A stretch of 64,000 nucleotides of DNA from Candidatus Fermentibacter sp. (GTDB lineage Bacteria > Fermentibacterota > Fermentibacteria > Fermentibacterales > Fermentibacteraceae). A program made the translations under genes and the position numbers. Every line of letters starts with the position of its first letter. Position 1 is the stretch's first letter. Shown here piece by piece: positions 8,062 to 16,445 of this stretch. The notes below the pieces were generated by a model. It searched no databases. It saw only the letters and a program-made list of their open reading frames with translations, and was not told the origin of the DNA. Where the stretch lies: assembly GCA_030373045.1 (NCBI GenBank), contig JAUCPW010000047.1, forward strand, positions 1-64,000, given 5' to 3'.

Positions 8062-9845
8062 CAGGCACCCTCCCCCGCGCGCCGCGCAGTTTCGAGCAGC
8101 CCCTGGATCTCTGCGTCCGCGGTTTCGTGGATCCGGTCTATGTCGCCGAGTCTGTCCTCGGGCATGTACCGGGCCCTGGCAACGGACTCGCGGAACGGGA
8201 GAGAGAAGAGGTCCCTCGGCGCCGCACCGGCCCCGAGAGCCCCTGCGAGGGACTCGTGGATCCTCATGATGAGACCCAGGAGGCGGACCTGCTTCTTCAT
8301 CGAGCAGTACGTGTCGACCTCGTGGAATGCGTTCTGGTGCAGGAAGTCCTCGCGGATCGAACGCGCGGTGAAGAGGGTGAGCTGGTCGTCGGGGGAGAGC
8401 GACTCGGCCCCGACCAGCCTGGCTATCTCCTGGAGGTTGGCCTCGTCCTGCAGAAGGGCCATCGCCCTGTCGCGGAGGGATGACCAGCCGTCATCGAGCT
8501 CCTTCGAGTACCATCCGTCGAGGTTGGCGGTGTACAGGGAGTAGCTCTCGAGCCATCCGATCGCGGGGAAGTGCCTCATGTACGCCAGCCTGGCCTGCAG
8601 GCTCCAGAATACCTTGACGACCCTGAGCGTGGCCTGCACCACGGGGTCCGAGAGGTCGCCGCCCGCGGGGCTCACGGCTCCCACGACGGTGAGGGCTCCC
8701 TCCCGCTCGCCTGCACAGAGACAGTGCACTTTCCCGGCCCTCTCGTAGAATTCCGCGATCCTCGTTCCGAGATAGGCGGGATAGCCCTCCTCGCCCGGCA
8801 TCTCCTCGAGACGGCCCGACATCTCCCTCATGGCCTCGGCCCACCTGGAGGTCGAGTCGGCCATGAGCGCCACGGAGTAGCCCATGTCGCGGAAGTATTC
8901 GGCTATCGTGATGCCGGTGTAGACGCTGGCCTCGCGCGCCGCGACGGGCATGTTGCTGGTGTTGGCGACCAGCACCGTTCTCAGGATGAGGGGCTTGCCG
9001 CTCCGGGGGTCGAGGATCTCGGGGAATTCCTGGAGCACGTCCGTCATCTCGTTGCCGCGCTCGCCACAGCCGACGTAGACGACGATCTCGGCGTCGGCCC
9101 ACTTGGCGAGCTGGTGCTGGATGACCGTCTTGCCGCTGCCGAAGGGCCCCGGCACGCAGGCCGTACCGCCCTTGCCCAGGGGGAAGAAGGCGTCGATGAC
9201 CCTCTGCCCGGTGATCAGGGGCTCGGAGGGCGCCATCTTCCTCAGGACCGGCCTCGCCTGCCTGACGGGCCACTTCTGGTGCATCCTCACCTCGGACTCC
9301 CCGCCCTGGGCGGTCTTCACCCTGGCCACCACCTCGTCGATGGTGTACGAACCGGCGGGAGCGACCCAGGACAGAGTCCCGGACAACCTGGGGTGGATCA
9401 TGATCCTGTGCTCGACCACGTCCGTCTCGGGCACCGTGCCGATGATGTCCCCGCCCGAAACCGCGTCGCCGGCGCGGGCCGACGGCCTGAACTCCCACTT
9501 CTTCCCGTGATCGAGCCCCGGGATGTTGACGCCTCTCGATATCCAGTCTCCGGACTTCTCCCTGACCTTGTCCAGCGGTCTCTGTATCCCGTCGTAGATC
9601 GAGGAGAGGAGACCGGGCCCGAGTTCGAGGGAGAGAGGCTCCCCGGTGCTGTAGACGGGGTCGCCCGGCCCCAGCCCCCAGGTCTCCTCGTAGACCTGGA
9701 TCGAGGCGGAGTCGCCCTTGATCTCGATGATCTCGCCCAGGAGCCTCATGTCCGAGACGTACACGACGTCGTACATCCTGGCCTCGGGCATGCCGCCCGC
9801 GACTACCAGCGGGCCGGCGACCTTCCTGATGGTGCCCTTTGTCAT
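8061..9845 (-). CDS. atpA: V-type ATPase subunit A (catalytic)
   Basis: 594 residues. The Walker A motif GPFGSGKT lies at 233-240 and the catalytic glutamate is in GCGERGNEM shortly after. The non-homologous insertion that separates V/A-type A subunits from F-type beta lies between about residues 110 and 200. [27 protein letters not shown] is also diagnostic, here given as adjoining short motifs. It hydrolyses or makes ATP at the A/B interfaces. The start overlaps the F gene stop by ATGA. Confidence 0.97.
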   Translation of the reverse strand: MTKGTIRKVAGPLVVAGGMPEARMYDVVYVSDMRLLGEIIEIKGDSASIQVYEETWGLGPGDPVYSTGEPLSLELGPGLLSSIYDGIQRPLDKVREKSGDWISRGVNIPGLDHGKKWEFRPSARAGDAVSGGDIIGTVPETDVVEHRIMIHPRLSGTLSWVAPAGSYTIDEVVARVKTAQGGESEVRMHQKWPVRQARPVLRKMAPSEPLITGQRVIDAFFPLGKGGTACVPGPFGSGKTVIQHQLAKWADAEIVVYVGCGERGNEMTDVLQEFPEILDPRSGKPLILRTVLVANTSNMPVAAREASVYTGITIAEYFRDMGYSVALMADSTSRWAEAMREMSGRLEEMPGEEGYPAYLGTRIAEFYERAGKVHCLCAGEREGALTVVGAVSPAGGDLSDPVVQATLRVVKVFWSLQARLAYMRHFPAIGWLESYSLYTANLDGWYSKELDDGWSSLRDRAMALLQDEANLQEIARLVGAESLSPDDQLTLFTARSIREDFLHQNAFHEVDTYCSMKKQVRLLGLIMRIHESLAGALGAGAAPRDLFSLPFRESVARARYMPEDRLGDIDRIHETADAEIQGLLETARRAGEGA

Positions 9846-10192
9846 CGGCTGGAACCCTCCGCGGGCTGTCTGTCCTCGGCCATGAGATCGACGCCCACTG
9901 CTCGCGTTATCTGTCTTCTGATGGTCTCTCCGCCGCGGCCCGCGGAACCGGAGATCCCCGGCAGCACGATGACCGCCGGTATTGCCCTGGCTGCCGTCTT
10001 CTCGATCTCGTCCCGGAGATGGTCGAGCACGGCCTCCGTTACGATTATCACAGCCGCCCCGCCGTTCACGGAGTTCCTGAAGGCCCTGGCTGCCTCCTCG
10101 GCCCCGGAGGGATTGGAGACCGCCACTCCCAGGGCCCTGAAGCCCAGCGAGGAGTCCGGGTCGCCTATGAACGCGATGCCCTGCCCATGCAT
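9842..10192 (-). CDS. atpF: V-type ATPase subunit F (NtpG-like)
   Basis: 116 residues starting MHGQGIAFIGDPDSSLGFRA. This matches the Rossmann-like subunit F pattern (x-IGD-x-DxxxGFRLxG), followed by VIIVTEAVLDHLRDEI. It lies in the expected position between C and A. It binds the central stalk with D. Confidence 0.85.
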   Translation of the reverse strand: MHGQGIAFIGDPDSSLGFRALGVAVSNPSGAEEAARAFRNSVNGGAAVIIVTEAVLDHLRDEIEKTAARAIPAVIVLPGISGSAGRGGETIRRQITRAVGVDLMAEDRQPAEGSSR

Positions 10193-10198
10193 GAGTGC

Positions 10199-11176
10199 CT
10201 ACCCCCTGGGGAGGCGCCGCTGGAGGCGCGCCCTGTCGATCCCGGCGGATTTCGCCGAGAGCAGGATCCTGAGGTGCGAGATCTCCATCTCCCTCTTGAG
10301 GAGGAATGCGGCCAGGGGCGCGGGGCCGAACAGCTCGAAGGACCCGGCGTCGAGCATGTCCATGAGGATCCTGTCCGACTCGCGCTCGAGCTCGAGGAAC
10401 GACCTCGAGGAGACGGCTTCGCGCACGAGCGGCCCGAGTCGTTCGAGATTCCCGGTCTCCGATACGAGATCGGGGAGGGTGCCTTCGAGCGCGGCTGCCG
10501 CGAGTGCCTCACGGGAGGCCGAACCGCCGGGGAACAGGGCGCCGGGGGTGACTCCGGCCCTCCTGCCCGATGAGACGAGCCTGAGGCAGATCATCAGGTT
10601 CCTCATGTCCACTAGGGCTTCGAGGAAGCGCCTGAATCCGGGCTCCATGCCCGGGAGTTCCTCGAGTTCGAGTTCGACTGCCATGGCGTCGAGCACCGAG
10701 TCGATCTCGAGGGGCGTCGGGGAGGGCATGCCGGAGAGCTTCTCCGCTGCAGACGCCATCGCCCGCGGCAGGAGCGCACGCGCTCGCTCGTCCGCGAGCG
10801 CCGCCTCGAGCACGGGGTGTTCGAACATCCCAGGCCTCTCGAGCTCGGGAATCGCACCTGCAGGGCCGCAGAGCGCCGCCTTCCAGATGTATCGGGCGTT
10901 CCTGGCGTCGCGCCTGTGGAGTATCCCCCTGACAAGGCCCTGATCCTCGGCCAGCTCGACCAGCTCCTGTTCGGTGGCGGCCTGGGCCGCGTCGAACACC
11001 GACTCGAAGGAACCCTGCGCAAGGCCGGGGAACCTCCCGTACCAGGTGTCGGCCAGGAGCCTGGCGGCCTCGGCCCCGTCGACGGCGGAAAGGAGCATCT
11101 GCCATGTCCGCGCGTTCAGGAGGTCCTTCTCGAGGGCGCCGACCCTGCCGTTCGGGAAGAGGTAGAGGTTCCTCAT
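10199..11176 (-). CDS. atpC: V-type ATPase subunit C (AC39-type, rotor socket)
   Basis: 325 residues, helical. Short motifs such as NARTWQMLLSA, DMRNLMICLRL and LRILLSAKSAGI fit the C/AC39 family, which is poorly conserved. It is placed between E and F as in Enterococcus and Treponema operons. It joins the central stalk to the proteolipid ring. Assignment rests on position and length as much as on motifs. Confidence 0.85.
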   Translation of the reverse strand: MRNLYLFPNGRVGALEKDLLNARTWQMLLSAVDGAEAARLLADTWYGRFPGLAQGSFESVFDAAQAATEQELVELAEDQGLVRGILHRRDARNARYIWKAALCGPAGAIPELERPGMFEHPVLEAALADERARALLPRAMASAAEKLSGMPSPTPLEIDSVLDAMAVELELEELPGMEPGFRRFLEALVDMRNLMICLRLVSSGRRAGVTPGALFPGGSASREALAAAALEGTLPDLVSETGNLERLGPLVREAVSSRSFLELERESDRILMDMLDAGSFELFGPAPLAAFLLKREMEISHLRILLSAKSAGIDRARLQRRLPRG

Positions 11177-11772
11177 CCCTTTGTCCCGGATGCGGCGTCG
11201 GCGATGAGCGGGGCGAGCTGCATCACGATCCGCTCGCGCTCGAGCGAGGCGAGCATGGAGAATGTCGCGTTGAGGCTCACTCCGCCAGATGTCAGAACGA
11301 CACCGCCCCTGCCCGCGTGCCGTACGGAAGACAGGTGGAAGTTCCTGCCCCCGCCCGAGGCCCCGGCCAGGAGGGCGGGCGTTATCCTGCCCTCGTCGCC
11401 CGGGGAGATGGACACCTCGACATCACCGGTCATGGTGCAGGATGCGAGTATCGAGGAGATGAGCTCGCCGTACTGTTCCGGCGGGAGTCCGGCAAGCCTG
11501 TCGACTGCGTTCGAGATGGCCCGGTCCAGGAGCATCCTCTTCTCGTTCTCGACGAGACGGCCGGCTTCGCTCGCGGCGTGGAACCTCAGCCTCGCCTCCT
11601 GTTCGGAGGCCTCCCTCGAAATCCTGTCGAGGCTCCGCGTGAATTCGTCCTCGAGCTGCCTCCGGGCGGCATCCAGGGCCTCCCTGCGCTCGGCATCGGC
11701 AGCCCCGGCGATCGACTCGGCCTCCTTCGCGGCATCCTCCCTGATGCGTTCGGCGATGGCTTCGAGAGACAT
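11173..11772 (-). CDS. atpE: V-type ATPase subunit E (peripheral stalk)
   Basis: 199 residues with a long charged N-terminal helix (IREDAAKEAESIAGAADAER through about residue 90). A C-terminal globular part contains VLTSGGVSLNATFSMLASLERER, typical of E-subunit ends. It forms the peripheral stalk with subunit H/G. Its stop overlaps the subunit C start by four bases. Confidence 0.85.
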   Translation of the reverse strand: MSLEAIAERIREDAAKEAESIAGAADAERREALDAARRQLEDEFTRSLDRISREASEQEARLRFHAASEAGRLVENEKRMLLDRAISNAVDRLAGLPPEQYGELISSILASCTMTGDVEVSISPGDEGRITPALLAGASGGGRNFHLSSVRHAGRGGVVLTSGGVSLNATFSMLASLERERIVMQLAPLIADAASGTKG

Positions 11773-11781
11773 CCCGCCCGC

Positions 11782-12225
11782 CTAAGGCAGCATGAGGAAG
11801 GAGACGAGGAAGCCGAGGATGGCGTAGAACTCGACGAAGACGGCCAGGATCAGGCCCTTGGTGGCATCCGCAGGCTGCTTGGAGGCGAGGGCCACGCCTG
11901 ACACGCCGACCTTTGCCTGGTGGATGGCGGAGAGCAGCCCGGTGAAGGCGACGGGGAGCCCGGCAAGGAAAGCCTGCAGCGCGAAGGTGGATGTGATCTC
12001 GGCCTGCGCCTGGACCTTCTGCAGGAGCAGGAACGCGATGACGAAGCCGTAGATGCCCTGCGTACCCGGGAGGGCAACGAGCAGGAGGAGCTTTCCGAAC
12101 TTCTTGGGATCGACGCTGAGCACTCCGGCGGCCGCCTGGCCGACCATTCCGACGCCTATGGCGGAGCCTATGCCCGCCAGAGCGGCGGCCAGGGCAACAC
12201 CGGAGTATGACAGGAACTCGTTCAC
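11782..12225 (-). CDS. atpK: V-type ATPase proteolipid subunit K with sodium-site residues
   Basis: 147 residues forming two helical hairpins (four membrane segments). The residues that bind Na+ in the Enterococcus hirae NtpK ring all have counterparts: L52, T55 and Q56 in ALPGTQG, Q103 in AIHQAK, and E132 in VFVEFYAIL. The spacing of 29 between the last two equals the reference. This points to a Na+- rather than H+-translocating enzyme. The double-hairpin form is the V-type proteolipid, not the single-hairpin F-type c subunit. Confidence 0.92.
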   Translation of the reverse strand: MNEFLSYSGVALAAALAGIGSAIGVGMVGQAAAGVLSVDPKKFGKLLLLVALPGTQGIYGFVIAFLLLQKVQAQAEITSTFALQAFLAGLPVAFTGLLSAIHQAKVGVSGVALASKQPADATKGLILAVFVEFYAILGFLVSFLMLP

Positions 12226-14243
12226 CTGCTACCCCCTTCGGGATTCTTCCGGACGATGTTGACGTACTGCGGTCTGTAGCGCAACGGGGAGAAAGGGGCC
12301 CCCGTACCCTCGTAGAACTTGCCGAAGAACTCGACGAACTGGAGCCTCGCGGTATGGATGAAACCGCCGAGGACGGACATCGCGATGTTGAAGAGGTGCC
12401 CGCCTATGAGCACGGGGATGGTGATGAGGAGCCCCACCCCGGGGATGTCGGTACCCGGCAGCATGCGGGAGATCTGGTTCACGACGGTGGCTATGATGCC
12501 GCCGGAGAGCGAGAGGGCGAAGAGCCGCGAATAGGAAAGCGCGTCGGCGAGCAGGTTCACTATGCCATAGGCGGCCATGGCGCCCAGCCCGACCTTCCCG
12601 AAACCCTTCGCCTCGCGGCCGCCCATGACGAAGATGAGCACCGCGCCGGCGAGGAGGCTCATCAGGAAGACGCGGTCGAGCGGGCCCGAGCTGTCGTACA
12701 GGACACCCACCAGCAGGTAGTGGTTGAAGAGCCACGGGAAGAGCCCGAGGGTGGAGAGAATCCATCCCGTCTGCTCGAGGATCACGGTGAGCCGCTCTCC
12801 CGCCTTCCAGCGCTTGACGAAGTTCACGACCACGCCGGCGAGGAGCTGCACTATGCCGAGGGCCATCGTGGTGTAGAGGAACTGCATGGAGGTGCTGTAG
12901 GCGGCGCCTCCGGGCACCAGGGAATCGAGAAGGCGCGCCGGCGCGGCGAGGAAGGCGGGCAGGAGCGCCCTGTCCATCCCGAACCAGCCGCCGAAGAAGA
13001 CCCCGACCACTATCGCGGCCAGGCCGCCCTGGAAGAGGATTCCGAAGAGCCGGTTCCTCTGTCCCCTGCGCCTGGCGGAAAGCAGCCCGAGTCCCGAGAT
13101 GAGGGCGAGGAACATGCCGTATCCCGCGTCGCCTATGCATATGCCGAGGAAGAGCGAGTAGAACGGGGCCATCAGGGGCGTCGGGTCGGGGTCGGACGGC
13201 GAGGGGCTGCCGAACATCTCGGTGAGCATCATGTACGGGTCGATCAGTCCCGATTCCGTCGCGGCCGAAGGCGGGACCTCGCCCTCCTCCGGCTCGATCC
13301 GTTCGAGGAAGGCATCGCCGAGTCCGGAGATCGATTTCTCGAGCACTCCGAGATCGCGGTTCCGCACCCAGCCTCGAATCAGGAACAGCCTGTCGCCCCG
13401 GAGGCCCGATCCGGCGGCCGAAAGCCGCTCGAGGAGCATGCCTGCGGCATCGCGCAGCTCTTCGAGAGCCGGGAGATCCGCGGCCAGTCCGGCCGCCTCG
13501 GTCCTGAAGGCCTCGATGCGCTTCTCGAGGGCCTTCCTGCGGAGTTCGGAGGCTTCCAGGAGCTTGCGCACGCCGCCACGGCGCGCAGCGAAGTCGACGG
13601 CCGAGAATCCCAGCCGGACGATCTCCTGGCGGACCTCCTCGGGAGCGCCGTCGTGAGTGACGACGAGTAGTCTTGCCGGTTCCCTGCGGGTCGACGGCCC
13701 GGCAGGCTCGACGGATAGAAGCGGTTCGGAGCGTCCGAGCCCGATCAGTCCGGGCGCGTTCTCGGCCGGGCAGAAGCCCGCCTGGGCGGTGAAGGAGCCG
13801 TGCCTGCCGAGTTCGTCGATCGCGCAGGGAAGGCCGGACCAGCCTTCGAGGAAAGAGATCTCCTCGACGGTCTCCCGCAGGTCGCCGCTGCGCTCGGAGA
13901 TCAGCATGGCGATGCGCCAGGCGCGCCGCGCCCTCCAGAGCAGTTCGTCGTCTTCGAGGAGGGCGGAGAGCCTCTCGGCCGGGACGCTCCTCGGGACGGC
14001 CCCCATCCTCTCGGAGAGACCGGGCTTCGGCACGAACTCCCTGAGGAAGCCGATCACCGCTTCGAGTTCGTCGATCTGCCCCGCGAGCATGGTGGTGTCC
14101 GTGCCGGCGGGAAGCAGCCAGTCGTGTCCTTCCTCGCGGGAGACCGGATGGAAGGAGCCGCTCGATTCCAGGACGGCGACCATACCGTCACGCGCGGAGG
14201 AATGACAGACCGCCTGAACCTTGGAGACGCTGTCGATGGCCAA
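12222..14243 (-). CDS. atpI: V-type ATPase subunit I (a-type membrane stator)
   Basis: 673 residues. The N-terminal cytoplasmic half (1-330) is coiled-coil rich. The C-terminal half has about seven membrane segments, including GICIGDAGYGMFLALISGLG and the segment SYSRLFALSLSGGIIATVVN, which carries the essential arginine (LSYSRLFALS). It forms the ion half-channels against the K ring. Its stop overlaps the K start (ATGA). Confidence 0.94.
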   Translation of the reverse strand: MAIDSVSKVQAVCHSSARDGMVAVLESSGSFHPVSREEGHDWLLPAGTDTTMLAGQIDELEAVIGFLREFVPKPGLSERMGAVPRSVPAERLSALLEDDELLWRARRAWRIAMLISERSGDLRETVEEISFLEGWSGLPCAIDELGRHGSFTAQAGFCPAENAPGLIGLGRSEPLLSVEPAGPSTRREPARLLVVTHDGAPEEVRQEIVRLGFSAVDFAARRGGVRKLLEASELRRKALEKRIEAFRTEAAGLAADLPALEELRDAAGMLLERLSAAGSGLRGDRLFLIRGWVRNRDLGVLEKSISGLGDAFLERIEPEEGEVPPSAATESGLIDPYMMLTEMFGSPSPSDPDPTPLMAPFYSLFLGICIGDAGYGMFLALISGLGLLSARRRGQRNRLFGILFQGGLAAIVVGVFFGGWFGMDRALLPAFLAAPARLLDSLVPGGAAYSTSMQFLYTTMALGIVQLLAGVVVNFVKRWKAGERLTVILEQTGWILSTLGLFPWLFNHYLLVGVLYDSSGPLDRVFLMSLLAGAVLIFVMGGREAKGFGKVGLGAMAAYGIVNLLADALSYSRLFALSLSGGIIATVVNQISRMLPGTDIPGVGLLITIPVLIGGHLFNIAMSVLGGFIHTARLQFVEFFGKFYEGTGAPFSPLRYRPQYVNIVRKNPEGGSR

Positions 14244-14247
14244 GCCG

Positions 14248-14592
14248 CTACTCCCGCCCCGTCAGACGGCCGGACAGGATCTCGTAGGCCCTTCCGGAGA
14301 TCTCGTCCTCCCGCATGCGGAGTGCCGCCACGGCACTCTCCGCCTCCTTCATCAGCCTGTCCCTCTCGCCGGCCACAGCGCCCTGCACGGCCGAATTCCT
14401 CTTCCCGGCCTCGGATGCCACCCGGCGCACCAGTTCCTCGCGCAGGGAGGCCGTCTCGTCCTTGATGCCCGCCCTCACCGATGCCGCCTTGCGCCTTGCG
14501 TCCTCGAGAATCTGCCGGGCTTCGTTCTCGGCCTGTCTAAGGATGTCGAGGGAGCCAGTCAAACCGGTTCCGCCTTTCGATGAAGTCGACAC
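14248..14592 (-). CDS. V-type ATPase subunit H/G-like (peripheral stalk helix)
   Basis: 114 residues, nearly all a single coiled coil (ILRQAENEARQILEDARRKA). This fits the small G/H subunit that pairs with E in the peripheral stalk and commonly opens such operons. The start is uncertain: GTG at 14592 or an in-frame TTG 30 bases downstream; neither has a strong ribosome binding site. Function is inferred from position and composition. Confidence 0.72.
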   Translation of the reverse strand: MSTSSKGGTGLTGSLDILRQAENEARQILEDARRKAASVRAGIKDETASLREELVRRVASEAGKRNSAVQGAVAGERDRLMKEAESAVAALRMREDEISGRAYEILSGRLTGRE

Positions 14593-14607
14593 TCTGCATC
14601 ATCGACT

Positions 14608-14714
14608 TGTGGAAACCACCTTCCAAATCCCTTTAGATGGCAGGCACAAATGCAAGATATCAAACGCTTTGTCTGGTTCTGCACAACTCGGGGGGCTTTT
14701 CCACATTTTCCACA
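14608..14714. promoter_or_regulatory. DnaA-box-like motifs upstream of the V-ATPase operon
   Basis: Two directly adjacent copies of the 9-mer TTTTCCACA (14697-14705 and 14706-14714) and an inverted relative (14608-14616, reading GTTTCCACA on the minus strand) lie in the 133-base gap before the ATPase operon. Each TTTTCCACA differs by one base from the DnaA box TTATCCACA. The same 9-mer occurs inverted in the dnaA-dnaN gap at 26123-26131. They could bind DnaA or another regulator. Confidence 0.4.
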
Positions 14715-14725
14715 CGGGACGGATG

Positions 14726-15088
14726 TCAGGATTCGTGCTCCCCCTCGGGGCGCATGCGGCAGTTGCCCTCGAAGAAGACACCGTCCTCGATTATCAGAGA
14801 CCTGGTGAATATGTCGCCCTCGACCCTGGATCCATGCTGGAGCTCGAGCTGCCGGTCGGCACGGACCGTGCCGATTATGGTCCCGCCGATTATCGCCTGG
14901 GTCGCACTCACGTCGCCCCGGATCAACCCGTCGTGGCCTACCGTGAGGGTCCCGGAGACGTCGATCTGGCCTTCGACCGTGCCATCCACACGCAGGCCCC
15001 CGTCCATCCTGAGAGTCCCGTTGAAGACGCTTCCCGACCCGACGATGGAGTTCATCGAGGACGCGCGTGATGAATCGTCACGGCCCAT
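14726..15088 (-). CDS. Bactofilin (polymer-forming cytoskeletal protein)
   Basis: 120 residues with the continuous bactofilin beta-helix: GSGSVFNGTLRMDGGLRVDG, GQIDVSGTLTVGHDGLIRGD and RSLIIEDGVFFEGNCRM. Bactofilins assemble into filaments at the inner membrane and position cell-wall enzymes. The gene lies beside a membrane coiled-coil protein (15113-15442), a usual type of partner. It is the last gene of the leftward origin-proximal series before the V-ATPase promoter. Confidence 0.9.
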   Translation of the reverse strand: MGRDDSSRASSMNSIVGSGSVFNGTLRMDGGLRVDGTVEGQIDVSGTLTVGHDGLIRGDVSATQAIIGGTIIGTVRADRQLELQHGSRVEGDIFTRSLIIEDGVFFEGNCRMRPEGEHES

Positions 15089-15112
15089 TGCCAGCCTCCC
15101 AGGCCCACCCCC

Positions 15113-15442
15113 TCAGGGGCCGGCCAGCTCGGAAATGTTCTCGAGCCTCTCGCGTACGAGCCTGATCTCGCCCAGCTCGGCCTCGATCGAGTCGAGTCTC
15201 GCCTCCAGGCCGCGGGTCTCCTCGAGCGAATCCTCCAGCGCCTCGATCCTGTCGGCCAGGGGTCTGCTCCCGATCGACCCGGCCACCCCGAGCGCGATGA
15301 TCAGGATTGCACCCAGGAGGATCAATATAGTCAAACCCGCGCCGACGCGCAGAAGCAACAGGCGGGTGCCGGAGAACTCCATCTGCCTGGGCGGCTTTCC
15401 GCTGTGGGGGATCAGGGAGATGGTCAGCCCGCCGCCAGACAT
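15113..15442 (-). CDS. Single-pass membrane coiled-coil protein, likely bactofilin partner (M23-peptidase N-terminal relative without the peptidase)
   Basis: From the ATG at 15442 the protein has 109 residues. Residues 8-35 (SLIPHSGKPPRQMEFSGTRL) resemble the N-terminus of bactofilin-linked M23 endopeptidases. A membrane helix follows (about 32-55, LRVGAGLTILILLGAILIIA) and then a coiled coil (LEDSLEETRGLEARLDSIEA). The metallopeptidase domain that would follow in those proteins is absent, because the frame stops at 15113. It may be a truncated derivative or a dedicated anchor for bactofilin. The relation to M23 proteins is a pattern-based inference. Confidence 0.6.
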   Translation of the reverse strand: MSGGGLTISLIPHSGKPPRQMEFSGTRLLLLRVGAGLTILILLGAILIIALGVAGSIGSRPLADRIEALEDSLEETRGLEARLDSIEAELGEIRLVRERLENISELAGP

Positions 15443-15467
15443 GAATCCTCCAGTCCCGCGCGTGCGG

Positions 15468-16445
15468 TCACAGCCGCTCCAGGAGCGCCGAAACGGCCTC
15501 CCTGTCGAGCCCGGCACCCAGGGCGGCCATCAGGAAGAGCCTCAGCTTGTGTCCGTGCATGTCTCCAGCCAGCATCGCGCCCCGGGATGCGAGGTCGGAC
15601 CCTCCGCCGGGATAGCCGTAGACCCCGAGGACGCGGCCCACATAGCATCTGCTCACTACGGCGACGAGCATGCCGTGACGGACGGATTCCCCGACCTCGT
15701 CGGCCACGTCGGGTGGCACGTTACCCCTGCCGAAGGCCTCGAGCACCACGGCCCTGTCGCCGGACTCCCGGCAGAAGCGCAGTTCGCGCGCACCGAGCCC
15801 GGCGGCCGTTCGCACCAGGCCGACCCTCTCGTCGAGGTACAGCTCGCCGGGAGGCAGTTCCAGCCTCCAGCACGGCCGGTTCACGAGGAAGACCCTGTCC
15901 TCGTCCACGAAGCCGAGGGGGCCGTAACCGGGAGAAGCGAAGCTGCTCACGTTGCTGGTGTAGGTCTTCGTCACCCTTCCCGCCGCGTGGATCTCGTCGT
16001 TCAGTACGACCGCAACTCCGAAATTACGAAACTCCGGACATGTGGCGGTCAGGATGGCTCCCCTTAGGTTCCTCGGACCGTCCACGCCGAGTTCCGAGGA
16101 ACTCCTCATGGCGGCCGTGAAGACCACCGGGCACGAGCTTCCCAGGCTGACGTCCGCGAGGAATGCGCTCTCCTCCAGGGTGTCGGTGCCATGTGTCACG
16201 ACTATCCCGTCGAACATGCCGGAGGCCGCCAGCCCGCCCAGGAAGCGGCACAGTTCCGCCATGCGGGAAGGCGTCATATGAGGGCTCGGCAGTGCGAAGA
16301 GCTTGAACTGCTCGGTCTCGTATCCGGACGGAACGGCCCCCTCGGGGGGGCGGCCCGGAGCCGTGCCGGACTCGTCGATGCGGAACCCGGAAGGCCCCGG
16401 GACCATGTCGATGGTGCCTCCCGTGGAGACTATCGCCACTCTCAT
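15468..16445 (-). CDS. ansA: L-asparaginase (type I/II fold)
   Basis: 325 residues, the family length. It has the first active-site signature VAIVSTGGTIDMV (TGGTI near residue 10) and the second VVTHGTDTLEESA (near 83-95), which hold the two catalytic threonines and the Thr-Asp pair. VVFTAAMRSSSELGVDGPRN is also typical. No signal peptide, so probably cytoplasmic. It converts asparagine to aspartate and ammonia, consistent with amino-acid use. It starts 2 bases after the 1217-residue gene. Confidence 0.93.
   Translation of the reverse strand: MRVAIVSTGGTIDMVPGPSGFRIDESGTAPGRPPEGAVPSGYETEQFKLFALPSPHMTPSRMAELCRFLGGLAASGMFDGIVVTHGTDTLEESAFLADVSLGSSCPVVFTAAMRSSSELGVDGPRNLRGAILTATCPEFRNFGVAVVLNDEIHAAGRVTKTYTSNVSSFASPGYGPLGFVDEDRVFLVNRPCWRLELPPGELYLDERVGLVRTAAGLGARELRFCRESGDRAVVLEAFGRGNVPPDVADEVGESVRHGMLVAVVSRCYVGRVLGVYGYPGGGSDLASRGAMLAGDMHGHKLRLFLMAALGAGLDREAVSALLERL

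Noticed and set aside
6958-8544. 528-residue plus-strand frame across the V-ATPase A/B genes
   Set aside because: Antisense shadow of two highly conserved subunits; composition typical of reversed GC-rich coding DNA.
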